Part shown: positions 32,691 to 42,992 of the stretch, piece after piece
How the letters are laid out: every line of letters begins with the position of its first letter
How positions within the stretch are numbered: the stretch's first letter is position 1
Source: Hygrophila difformis
Taxonomy: Eukaryota > Streptophyta > Magnoliopsida > Lamiales > Acanthaceae
NCBI GenBank assembly: GCA_030278955.1
Contig: JAOANR010000010.1
Coordinates: 18,444,444 to 18,508,443 of the forward strand
Length of the DNA: 64,000 nt
Reading direction: 5' to 3'
Program-made: the position numbers and the translations under genes
The notes under the pieces: model-generated
Seen by the model: only the letters and a program-made list of their open reading frames with translations
The model's database searches: none
Told to the model about the DNA's origin: nothing

Positions 32691-33054
32691 CGGTTGGCGG
32701 AAAGATGATTGAATCCAGGGGTATTGGGTTTGGAGGTTTGATTTTGGCGTTTATAGAAGTAAATTAGCTTTTGGTGTTAGTTTTCTGATTTGTGTTTATT
32801 GTCGTGTTATACTCATTAGGTTTTTGTTGTTTTATGATGGAATCCGATTTCTTATTGTAGTTTTGCTGCGATTTTTGTGGTTTGATATTTGTGTGAGAAG
32901 TTATTGTTGAAGGAACCTTGGTATTCAATTGAAGTTGAGATTGTCTCTTTTGTCAAGGTTGATTTTTGAATTATCCATCATCGTGGCACATATCATTTTA
33001 TTAGTAGATCGATTGTGGGTTTGGCAATTAAACTTTCTGGTTCTTGTAATAGGA

Positions 33055-33172
33055 TAAGGAATCATGGGACATGAACACCGAAGAAAAGTTTGAGGCAGCG
33101 GGTAAGAAAAAGGATGAAGGAAATGCACTTTTCAAGGCAGGCAAGTATAAGAGCCTCCAACAGATACGAGAA
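33055..33172 (+). pseudogene. FKBP62/ROF1-like immunophilin fragment (start of TPR domain)
   Basis: After an acceptor-like atag, the frame reads DKESWDMNTEEKFEAAGKKK and then DEGNALFKAGKYK. This is the exon joining the last FKBP domain to the TPR repeats of plant FKBP62-type peptidyl-prolyl isomerases. A small indel after KYK shifts the frame so that the following S-RYEK residues are in another frame. A GT donor follows at about 33172. No FKBP domains are present, so it is a captured exon, not a gene. Confidence 0.75.
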
Positions 33173-33265
33173 GGTGTGCTTGTTTTCATATTTGTTTCTA
33201 TGAATGGAGGATGCTTATACTTTTCATTGGAACTCTCTCCTGTTGAAAATGATGCCTATTTTGCA

Positions 33266-33640
33266 GATTTGAAGAAGAAGTACATGATAGGTGGCAAATT
33301 TGTATAAGTCGAAGTGAAGGACAGTTTCAGCAGGTTTGAAATAAGTGATGTTTTACTTCAAAAAATAAATTGGTATGTATCTCTCATTGTAAAGAAACTA
33401 CAGATAAATGATGAGGTTTTTTGTTGAATCAGGTGAGCTTTGTCAATGGAATTATAACAGTGAATTGTGGGACTCATGTTGATTATGTTACTGACAAGAT
33501 AACAAGCCATCTGATCAATGCCATAAAAAACAGAACAAAAAGAACAAGAAATTTGACCTTCATCCCCACACAGTAAAGAACCATCTTTGGGTATTTGTCA
33601 ATGCTCTAATTGACAACCAGCTTTTGATTCTCAAACCTCC
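33266..33640 (+). pseudogene. DNA topoisomerase II fragment (two exons, intron kept)
   Basis: One exon ends ICISRSEGQFQQ before a GT. After the intron the next exon reads VSFVNGIITVNCGTHVDYVT and then VKNHLWVFVNALIDN. These are conserved blocks of the ATPase/transducer region of eukaryotic topoisomerase II. A frameshift separates the two halves of the second exon (about 33530). The GHKL ATP site, TOPRIM and cleavage domains are absent. Non-functional captured piece. Confidence 0.85.
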
Positions 33641-36100
33641 ATCGTTTCTCGCCCAACATGGGTGTTGTGGCCAAAGTGCTTTCCAGATTCGTTGTGCCTC
33701 TGTATATGTCTATGTTGTGTCATCGCTTTATGGTAAGCAAAATTGTATTCTACCTCAGTTCATTTCGTACTTATCCGGGTAGATACAATTTATTTCATTA
33801 AGTGGTGTAATTATTTTGGGTGTTTACAAATTTAATTGAAATTATAAATAGCGGATTCCCTTGAACGAAGATGTTACAGGGAATTAAGAAACTGAAACTT
33901 TCGATGAGTAAAAATTGTTATGATGATTTATAGAAAACTATTGTCATCTTGCAAGAAGCAAATATATGTCTCCTGCTGCTATTTTTTTCTTTTTTTTTTG
34001 GTTATATGCGAGTGATATTTAATTTAAGATGAATTTTATTGCCTGCTTCATTACTGCATTTCCTTGCTTATGCAATTTTTTTTAGTGAACTTCCAGTATC
34101 TTTATATCCCATATGTTCATGTGAACTCTCTTAGATGTTGTCTTTTCAAGTCATATTTAAATACAGTTGACATGGATCATATTATGAACTGGTTTCAGGC
34201 TTTTTGCTCTTTCTTTTGTGTGTATGAGTCTCAGATATCGTAATAGATTAGCGGTACAACGCAAAAATTCTAATTTTCCCGAATTCAAAATATATCATTC
34301 ATCTTGTCTAAGGAAAATATCTAATAAAATCTCTGTTTCCTTTCTGAATTTGCAAAAAGTCTTCTGACTATTTTGCACACTTTTCTGAATCTGTGAAGCC
34401 AAGATGAGATTGTAATTATTGGATGTCATTCTCTCTTAGATTGTTCACAATCAGGTTAGTGCTGGTTTATAATTTCTGCTTTCATAAATTCTCCTTTCAG
34501 AGAGCATAATGATTGACATAGGTTTCCAATAAGCTAATGTATTTCCTTTTCTCTTGAGGAAGCGTTAGTTGATTCACGTCTTCTATCCTTTACAAAGTGT
34601 CATGCAACTTACATGTTTAATGTAGAAGGATTGATTCCCAAAACCTTTTTCAATTAGCTCAAGAAGTGGCTGAAGAAGAGACACTAAATTGTCTACAGGC
34701 AGCTGTGCTGCAAGCTCTATCTACTCTGGTATAATTATACATTGATTCAATATTGTCTTCAAATTTAGCACGGTATTGGAACTAATATTTAAATTGATGT
34801 CATGATGAGTTGTTAATGCAGGATTGATCAAGTGCATTAGATTCCTCCCCATTCTCTTTTCCCTGCTTTTCTTCAGATTTTCCCTTGACAATGAGATTTT
34901 TCGTATTTTGATGATTCTTTTTATTTCCAGTGATTATCTTTTCTTATTACTTCATTTGGACCCAGTTTTAATATTTGTATGACTTCAAGTAAAGGCCTTT
35001 GATGTTACTCTTATACTTCAATTAATTAGGTTCATTTTTGGTTTTTTTAGTTTGGTTTTTTTTTTGTTTTTTCTGTTTCTTTTTGTTTTGTTTTGTTTTT
35101 TTTATGTTTTCCCAGCTATGGTTCATGGGTAAAAACTCCCACATTTTCATCGGAATTTGATACTGTAAGAACATAAATCCAATCCATGTGAAAGTTTTGT
35201 ATACAAAATCTTTGAGTTCCTATGCCACTTCGACTATTTTCATTTGTAGATACATATTAAATTCGCTTGACATTAAAACTGTTCCGTTTCATCATTCACA
35301 TTTGTTTTTCTCGCTTTTGGGGTAGAACTTAAATCTTCAGCAATGGCGTATCAATATACTTGTTTTTCCCAATTCTTCCCGTGGACTGAACAATGCATAT
35401 AATTCCTTAGTAGCTTGGTGTAACTGTCAGATCCTATTAAGTTGATTATTCTCTTTTTAATAGATCCTCAACAGGGAGAGGATATTAGATATGTGTGTAG
35501 CTCCTCGAGCTAAAATCACCGTGTCCCCAAATTTGGGTTCATCTTTTATGTCAGAATGCGGTCAATGCAATTTGTTTCCGTTGCATAATTCTTTCTTCTT
35601 CTGGCAGGTTACCTAATTCGTTGGATTTTCCGGTTCATTTATGGTTCACTTTCCTTATAGAGTTACGCTCGTTGGATTGGGGAGGGAAACTGGCTCACTC
35701 ATTGCTGGAATTATTGCCATTTGGGATTGCATTCCTTTGTTTTCTCAATTTTTTTAGTTCAATTTGTATATGGAATATCTTTTGCTGGTTCAATAGGATT
35801 TTATGTTTTTGCATAATTGGGTTTTTGTGCCATTTTTTGGTTTTGTTATCGAGTATTGAGATACGGTATATTCAAATGCGTCTGAAATTCAGATTGCTGA
35901 TAGGTCATATCTCCTGATATTTGATAGAATTTAAAGATGTTTTTATGGAAATGGAGTTAGTTTTCTCTGTGAACTTAATTTGTGTAAGTGATTCATGGTA
36001 TGATCCACAAAATGAGCTGAGAAATTCGGTGTAATTCGATAAGTCCTCAGATCATTGTAATGGGGAATCTTCCAGGAGGAATAAAACTGGCGCTCAGTTG
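33641..36100 (+). other. Intron-like and exon-like sequence of unknown origin
   Basis: T-rich sequence with possible exons. Around 34643-34732 a frame reads LAQEVAEEETLNCLQAAVLQ and ends at a GT. Around 33650-33735 a short frame follows the topoisomerase piece. Neither could be assigned to a family. The remainder (34740-36050) looks intronic. Confidence 0.4.
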
Positions 36101-36149
36101 TGTGTGCATAGCAATCACTTCTATGGCTTTATCGCTTGTTTTGCTTGTG

Positions 36150-37587
36150 ATGAGGAGTCCAATGCAAAGAGGAAAAAGCTCCAAACACTTTAGCTATTAT
36201 AATTGGCATTACATTCCTAAGGACCGCCTTCCTATTTCCTTGCGACATGAACTCCTTTTTTTGCTCCTCGTATTCTTCATCTCTTGGGACATATGATGGC
36301 TGTGTTGGAGTCTCCGCCATCTCATCTGCGGTAACCACTTCCTCATACATAATGAAATTGTTTAAATGACCGGCAATAATGTTCCATCCATACCTGTGGC
36401 TGTTGGAGGGCGCCCTGTTCTACAACGCCTCGGATAGGGATTGCTTTCCCCACCAAGCGTCGTCCTTGCAAGATCAGTCCCCTTGTCCGGATTCCCAAGG
36501 TCATTATACACATCGTAGTCATATATTCTGTCGGATGGAAGGCGTAGACCTTTTCCATCGCCTTTTAAATCCTTGAGCTCCTTTTGCCGAAGTTCTGCCA
36601 GCCCTGCCGGAGTCTGGGACGATAGATATGCCTACAGTTCAATCGTATGAGCATACACTACTCAAAACTTTGCTTCAGGTAATTAATGAATCCTCCCTTC
36701 ACCCTTTAATTAGTAACTCAAAAGTGTGTGTTCAATCAAATTTACAAAAATTGATGACAATATTGGATCAATTATTATCGTGTTTACTTGCAAAACATTA
36801 TTTTCTTAAAATGTGTCAATGTCATCCACAGTTTTGTAGTAATTACAAAAGAAGGGACTAGTGTAATTTACTGGGAGTACTTTTTATGTGTCGGCCCCAG
36901 AAAATATTATACTTATTAACCACGTGCAGATTCGTAGGAAACTCCAATGGTTTAACTTTGATGGTTCTAGATGTGCTTGTGCTTGTGCTTCTAATTAAGG
37001 TCTGATTTCATATTTCTGAAATAGGCATGGCAAATTTATGTTCTTACATTATCAATGAAGAACACCCTCGTTTCTGTACCACCACTCTTTGCAGCAGGCT
37101 GCACCCATGATTTGCAGGCGAAACCATACTTAGCCCCTTCAACGGTTATCCTCTCCAAGAAAAACTCATGAGGATATTCGTTGCGCACGCAGACAGCTCC
37201 AGGAATACCGAAATCAGGATCAATCTGCAGATTAACCTGGAAAGTATGACGGTCTCCTCCTTGTGCTCCAATCTCGTGGCTCTTTTTCCAGTTCAAAACT
37301 GCTTCCTGGCTTAGCTTTGACTTCATTGTTTCTTTTCACCATCCAAAAGTTCATATCAAATTTTCTAAACTGTACAAAAATGTTCCATATAATAAAGTTA
37401 CAAAAAAAAGGGGCTCACTTGGATCAACTTCTTGGCTGACAAACTGCAGCACCACGCGTCCTTCCCCAGTTAAGCGACGACTCCTCAATGTCACAGTAGT
37501 CAAGAGTGCAGTATCCTGCTGTGGGACTAGAGTAACATTATCGCGTAACATGGTGGGAGCTGCTGCTGGAGCATCATCTAGAGCCAT
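36150..37587 (-). pseudogene. Lipoxygenase 5' fragment (four exons, catalytic domain absent)
   Basis: Exon 1 (37587-37419) starts MALDDAPAAAPTMLRDNVTL and ends VSQEVDP before GTGAGC. Exon 2 (about 37335-37042) has FQVNLQIDPDFGIPGAVCV, HEFFLERI and RVFFIDN: the PLAT/beta-barrel domain. Exon 3 (36631-36394) has [37 protein letters not shown] and [10 protein letters not shown]. Exon 4 (from 36325) has PTQPSYVPRDEEYEE, then degenerates near 36150. Splice sites and phases fit. The iron-binding catalytic domain is missing. It is on the strand opposite to its neighbours, so it is a captured or truncated fragment. Exon sequence is well kept, implying recent origin. Confidence 0.85.
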
Positions 37588-37810
37588 TAGGATGTGGTTT
37601 CTGATGAGGTGCGGTTTGTGGAAGCTGGAGTTGGCGCCATTATGACTGATCCATGTGTTGTGGGGATGAATGGAGTAAAGGGGAGGATGATAGTGTGTGT
37701 GAAGTAGTGTAGTGAATGCCTTCCAGGTAATTCATAATTGATTACTCATCTGGTTAATTCAGTTGTAAGGTTTTTGTGCCATCCAATTTACTGGGATTTT
37801 GATTCGATTA

Positions 37811-39190
37811 GGAGCAAAACTGCCGTTGTATGCGTTTATGAAAGAAAGTAACGTTGTGTGCGGAAAGAAATGCATTGAAACTGAGAACAGTCAGCCTCCC
37901 GTTGATTTCTTGAACTCCCTTCTTCTTGGAGAGGTAATATATTATATACATATAAGAGTGTGTGCTGTATATGTATATGTATATGTATGTATTTTTTATT
38001 CAGGGAGCGTTTTTGGTTTCTTGATGATTGTCTGAAAGTGATGATGTTGAGGGTATAGTGGGAGAACCGAATGCAGAGAGGGCTTTTTCACTATGATGTC
38101 ACTGCTTGTGAAACCAAGGTCTGCCTTTTGCTTGTTGAATTTGCTTTTTAATTCCAATATGAACTCCGAACTTAGTAATCCGTAGTTGAGTAGTCAATAG
38201 TTTTTGGGGTGTTTGCCTGATTGGTTATTGTTAATAACAACTTATAGGTGATTTCTGGGGAGTATGGATTCATTGCCCAGCTGAATGAGGGCAGACATCT
38301 CAAGAAGAGGCCAACAGAGTTTCGTGTGGACAAAGTCCTGCAGCCCTTTGATGAAAACAATTAAGTTCAACTTTACTAAAGTCGGGCAAGAGGAGGTGCT
38401 CTTTCAGTTTGAGGCCAGTGAGGACAATGAAATTCACTTCTTTCCTAATGCACCCATCGATGCGGATGACTCGCCTAATGTCATTTTCAAGCATATTATT
38501 TAGCTGCACCATTCCCTGTTGAAAAGGCTCATGCAAAGAAAATAACCACAACGAGCAGTGGAGTCAAAATATCCGACATACTCAACTACCCTGTCAGAGG
38601 TCTTGTGTTTGAGGGTGGAAACTCTCTTGAGGATTTGTCCAATGTTGTCTCGGACTCCTCCTGCATTTGCCTGCAAGAGAACAATATCCCCTACAACATC
38701 CTCATAGCAGATTGTGGAAAACGGGTGGGTCTTCCTCTTCCCACAGGTTTGTTTGCACAACCTTTACAAAAAGGCAAACTCATTGTGTTGTTTTTGTTGC
38801 TCAATATTTGACCATCAATTTCATGTGAACAAACAGTGCTATGCCGAGAAACAGGCAGTCGGAGAAGTGAATCCTGAGCTTCTTGACACTCAAGTTAATC
38901 CATCCTGCAGTTTGGGAGATAAGCGGTCACATGGTGCTGAAGCGAAGAAAGGACTTTGAGGAGGCATCCGAGGAGAATGCTTGGAGGCTCTTGGCAGAGG
39001 TTTCCCTCTCGGAAGAGAGACTCCAAGAAGTTAAGGAACTTATATTTGAATCGATTTTGTTGCAATATTGAGGAGGAAGTTGCCACTGCCTCCAGCAAAA
39101 CTGAGGAGGAGCCAGATGCCACTCCTCAGACATATGAAGAAGACATGGAAGGTCTTAAAGGCTCCCAATCCAACCCACCACTATGGTGAA
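37811..39190 (+). pseudogene. GDP-L-galactose phosphorylase (VTC2-like) pseudogene
   Basis: Exons can be followed: 37811-37933 (GAKLPLYAFMKES...LLLGE), 38059-38118 (WENRMQRGLFHYDVTACETK), and from 38248 (GEYGFIAQLNEGRHLKKRP). Then come NYPVRGLVFEGGN, CLQENNIPYNILIADCGKR, an intron, CYAEKQAVGEV and EENAWRLLAEVSLSEER. VTC2 makes L-galactose-1-phosphate in ascorbate synthesis. Lesions: a 4-base insertion near 38362, an internal deletion near 38484 that removes some 70 residues and half of the HLHFQ-type catalytic motif, and another 4-base insertion near 38900. Exon 1 is missing. Introns are retained, so this is not a processed pseudogene. Confidence 0.9.
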
Positions 39191-39600
39191 TGTGTAGCAG
39201 AAGACTTGTGGCTTTGAATTTGCTGCATCTATAGTTTACATTGTATTTCGTCTTAGATTATGAGTTTTATGTATTGTGTCTTACTTTGATCTCCCTGTGT
39301 TGCGTCCTAGTTCAGTCTCCAGTTGCGAGTAGTAGATGCTTCGTTAAGAGATTGTGCATGGCTGATTACATAATGGCTGCATCGTGATTTGGTTTTTACA
39401 AGTTGCAGCCTTGAACTTGTATGGTCTTCAATGCTCTTTATGTTGGAAGAACAGAATTTACTAAACTTTTACCAGAGCAATTTCTTACAGATTGATTGGA
39501 ATACAAACGTAAAATTCTGTTCCAAACGGAGTACTACCAATTCATTATGCCTGCTAGATTCAGAACAAGTGGACCACTTTTTAAGCATTCTCAATTAGAG

Positions 39601-40070
39601 GAAAAGGAATTTATGGAACAAGTCATGATTGTGAGTTAGAAAAATAAATTTTACTGTATAATTTTATAATTCAAATCAAGCTATTTTTTTTTTTGGAAAA
39701 AAAAACCAAAAAGTATTTCCTGTCGTTAGTTTCAATCAAACTAATTAATTACTGCATATTATGTTGCATCTTTGTTAAAAGCGTAATTCAAAATCAAATG
39801 ATATTATTTCTTTGTTCTAAGTATTGGCTGGAAAATTATTAGAACTTAGAGTTTGGAGTTCAGAATTAATGGTAAAAAATAATTTAAAATTGAGATACTT
39901 TTGAATAATAATATTGGGTGTTAAAATTTAAAATTAGAGTTTAGATGTTAGAGTTTTAAAAACAAAATGTTGAAGAGAAGAGCGTGAGCATTTGGGTTAA
40001 AATTTAGTAAAAGCTAAAACGCTGCAATATTTTTAATGCAGCATGGCATCGGTCTGCACAATATGAATGC
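39601..40070. other. AT-rich sequence, no gene seen
   Basis: Low-complexity AT-rich DNA between the VTC2 fragment and the SINE-like piece. Nothing recognised. Confidence 0.5.
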
Positions 40071-40094
40071 CCAAATGAACAATCCCAACTCCCA

Positions 40095-40200
40095 ACTCCC
40101 AACCTAGTGGTCAAGTCCCCAACTCCAAACCACTCGGCCCCCTATCCCTCCTCCCATTTGTTCCCTTTGTAATTTGTGTGGTATGAACTTTCATCACTTC
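40095..40200 (+). repeat. SINE-like fragment
   Basis: cctagtggtcaagtccccaa resembles a tRNA A-box region. The following cccctatccc...ttgtaatttgtgtgg shares its order with the second half of the SINE at 56697-56931. Short and decayed. Confidence 0.45.
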
Positions 40201-40733
40201 TTTCCAGGTCTTTAATGTCTCCACCAAAACCAATTGATATACTAAAAGCGCTGAAGCTATCAGACAGGGCATTACACTTAAATGATAGGAGGGGGAGGGG
40301 GGGTTACGCACATAACTTCAAAATTTGTGAAAGGAACAATTCATGAAGATTTTGGAAAGCCAATGATAATCTTTAGGACAATAATGAAATGAGGCAGTGA
40401 TAGGCAGCTTTCATGGCCATAATATCAGATATGCGCACGGAAGACAATAAGAGCCACAACAAAGTCACTGCTGGTTTTGATACCAATACTCCCCAAACCA
40501 TTTCGTGGTGAGCATACTTCAACATGTTGCTGTCACTACCAAATGAGTCAAGAATGATTGCTGCATGCTCCTTGTTCTTTTGTTCACTTTACAGGAGAAT
40601 AAAACTAACTATCCAGAAAATATTTGTGACTCTGCTCGACTGGTCCATCCCGTTTTTGTCTTTATTTTTTCGTTTGACAAAGGGTTATACTTTCCACACC
40701 GTTGGCAAGCAATCCACGGCTCAGCAAAGAATA
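40201..40733. other. Unassigned flank of the TIR element
   Basis: No gene assigned. After a polypyrimidine/AG at about 40595 a short open stretch (ENKTNYPENICDSARLVHPV) could be an exon, but I do not recognise it. It ends with the 10-bp direct repeat GCAAAGAATA (40724-40733). Confidence 0.4.
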
Positions 40734-40938
40734 GGAATAAATGCCAAATTAGTCATTTTTCTTTCCTTTCTGGTCAAATTAGTCCTTTATCTATTTTTAT
40801 ACCCAATTAGTCATCTACCTTTTGCCTTAATGTCCAATTTAGTCCTTTTTGTATAAAATAATCTCCACTTGACTCTCTTTTATATTAAATTGACCACCAA
40901 TCTTTCAAACCATTTCATTTTAGCCCCAAAACTTTAAA
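40734..40938. repeat. Left terminal inverted repeat
   Basis: Contains four or so spaced copies of a caaattagtcctttat-type word, then cttttatattaaattgacc and ctttcaaa. All have counterparts in inverted order at the right end. Confidence 0.75.
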
Positions 40939-41440
40939 TAGTGATTTTTATTAATCCATACATCAAACAAATGCCCAACATGCTTCCGTAAGAAAAATTA
41001 AACAAAACCTCATACCTCGGGTTTGACCGCCTTGTTGCCGGGTCTTCCGTCTGGGATTTTACGGACTCCTTCCAACCACACGACCGCAGCCAATGGTTCA
41101 CCAGCTCTGGGCTCCTTCAGCAACAGTCAGCACAGTCCTATTTAGTTTCCTACCTTAGGACGTAGCGAGGTTTGGGGCAAAAGAGTTTAATTCTAATTTT
41201 GGAAGATTATAGATATATGAAGCCTGGATTTTACTGAAGAAATATTAAAAATATTATTTAAATATAATTTCTCCTAATGGAGAAGACAAACACTTAGCTT
41301 CTCATGGAGGAAGCAAGACTCTTGGGGATGTTCCCCATACTATTACAGACACAGAAAGGAAAATTTGCAGAAATGAAATATTACAAATGTTTTGAAGAGT
41401 TGGGAGGATTTTTCGATGCCTTCCATCTGCTTCAAACTCC
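40939..41440 (-). other. Pararetroviral leader-like region
   Basis: Downstream of the viral TATA box on the minus strand and without a long ORF. It has short upstream-ORF-sized frames and AATAAA-type words. In a circular caulimovirid genome this would run into the leader near the primer site. Confidence 0.5.
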
Positions 41441-41519
41441 TTTATTTATAGGCGCCCGCGGACTTCAATCCCGGATTTCAATCTTCCTCTAAATCCTTGT
41501 GACGTCACTGCGTTCGTCA
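41441..41519 (-). promoter_or_regulatory. Caulimovirid-type promoter: as-1-like element plus TATA box
   Basis: The minus strand has TATAAATAAA (41441-41450). About 50 bases upstream are two TGACG motifs (41503-41507 within TGACGTCA, and 41515-41519). Tandem TGACG motifs followed by a TATA box is the as-1/TATA layout of the CaMV 35S promoter. It sits after the TAV gene, where the pregenomic promoter belongs. Confidence 0.75.
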
Positions 41520-41699
41520 CTTGGCTTTAATTTCCACCGGCTACATTATTGTCCTTTTGGAATTATTGCGTTAGATGGCTTTTTGTCAACTCTCCACCTT
41601 CTCTTGTCGGCCACTTTCTGCCAGCTACTCTGCCCTTCTTTGTCGGCTTTTAATTAAGAGTGTTGCCGACACCTCTCTTTCTTTTACATCCAGCTAATC

Positions 41700-42992
41700 T
41701 TACTTTGGCTTGTGAAAGTTTTTTGGACGTTTCTTCCCTTTGTCCTGTTCGGGTCCGGATTTTTTCTGCGTTACCCGGATTTTTGTACCGAATAGAGGTT
41801 TCTCCTGTTCTGCACAATATGGGCATATGTGGTTATCCCATTGGCCAACATGCATCATGTTGCATGCCTTCGTTCTGGTAGACTCGGTTGCTGGCAACTT
41901 GTTTTCCCAGATGAGTAACCTCTTCTTTTCAAAGGAGGTTTCCGCAAACTCTGTGCTTTTCCCTGTTAAGGAATTAACCAGGAACGATCCATTTAAGTTG
42001 TTTGAGAATATTTTAAACGGATATTTAACCTTTTCCATCTCGGTGAGACAGACCCAGAATCCCCATGCTCGTCGGGTGGAGATTTCATCTTCGCTGATTG
42101 AAGATACCAATGGTGCCTTCTCATCCATAGACTTAACTCTGTTGAAGGCAATCATATCAGGTCTCTGTAATTTAATAAATTGAAAGACCGGATAAGAACC
42201 TTTCCCGACTATTTATGGTGCTGCTGAAATGAACTTTAGCTCCAGAATATCTCCTCTTTGCAGGTGCGGGTTGTTCTGCCATGATTCGTGCACCGCGCTA
42301 CTTATCCATCTCGGAAGTTTTTCGATTTCCGGAAATCCTGGTGATGTAGTATGAACAGATGCTAATGCTCCAAAGTCATACCACTTTCGAACCTCTTCTG
42401 GTTTCGATCCTTCGAGCATCCATACTCTGTTGTATCTCCCGGATGTCTCGATTACTGTTTTGCTGGGGTTAATACCCCTTTCGGAAACCAGTTGTTCCCA
42501 TTTTCCTTGGTAGTCCAGCCAGGCAGTAGATAGGACATTCTCTTCTGAATTAACCTTAGAAGTGTCTGTCATTGGCCTAAGGTTAATTTCTTCCTCTTTT
42601 ACCCCAGAGGCAGTGGGTTGACTTGAACTTTTGGAAATGTGACTTTCCTCTTGCTCAACATTTTTGTCGGTATCCGACAATGGTTCCTTTGAAGCAGTGC
42701 TTGAATCTGCTTCTTCATATGTGACCACCTTAGTTTTTTGGGCACATTTCTCTTTGTTTACCAGGGAGGCTGACGCCTTCCTGATTGGCTCTAATATTGT
42801 TTCCCATAGTGCTGTCATTGCTATATGGGAGGTTCGTATATTGTTGCGGACCATGTCCACATCGCTCTGTTGTATTTGGCCAGCTGCTCGTGCATTGATC
42901 TCGAGCTGTCCAAATGGCTTTGATAGCTCCTCTAGGTTTTCTCTGAGGTGCCTGAATCTCGTAATGATGGAATCAGCTTCAAATGCTTCCAT
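41700..42992 (-). pseudogene. Endogenous caulimovirid TAV/inclusion-body protein, broken
   Basis: The first part (42992-42213, 259 residues) starts MEAFEADSIITRFRHLRENL. It has an Asp/Glu/Ser-rich linker and then the conserved core with KWEQLVSERG, RYNRVWMLEG and PRWISSAVHESWQNN. A TAA at 42213-42215 interrupts it. The same frame continues to 41700 with SYPVFQF-type and CNMMHVGQWDNHICPYC motifs and a basic C-terminus. TAV allows translation of the polycistronic viral RNA. It overlaps the end of the polymerase ORF by 14 bases. Confidence 0.8.

Larger units (their letters stand above)
31956..39600. other. Mosaic of fragments from several host genes
   Basis: In 7.6 kb there are pieces of at least four unrelated plant genes with introns kept: FKBP-TPR, topoisomerase II, lipoxygenase (opposite strand) and VTC2. 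Several exon-like stretches I cannot name lie between them. Each piece lacks the rest of its gene. This is what gene-capturing transposons (Helitrons, Pack-MULEs) leave. I found no convincing terminal repeats, target-site duplication or Helitron hairpin at its edges, so the carrier is unproven. The GC-rich 31990-32490 resembles a 5' UTR/first exon followed by an intron. Confidence 0.65.

Noticed and set aside
31252..39760. Direct repeat taattaattactg on both sides of the gene-fragment mosaic as a target-site duplication
   Set aside because: AT-rich and partly palindromic, not next to any terminal structure, and too far from the fragment edges.
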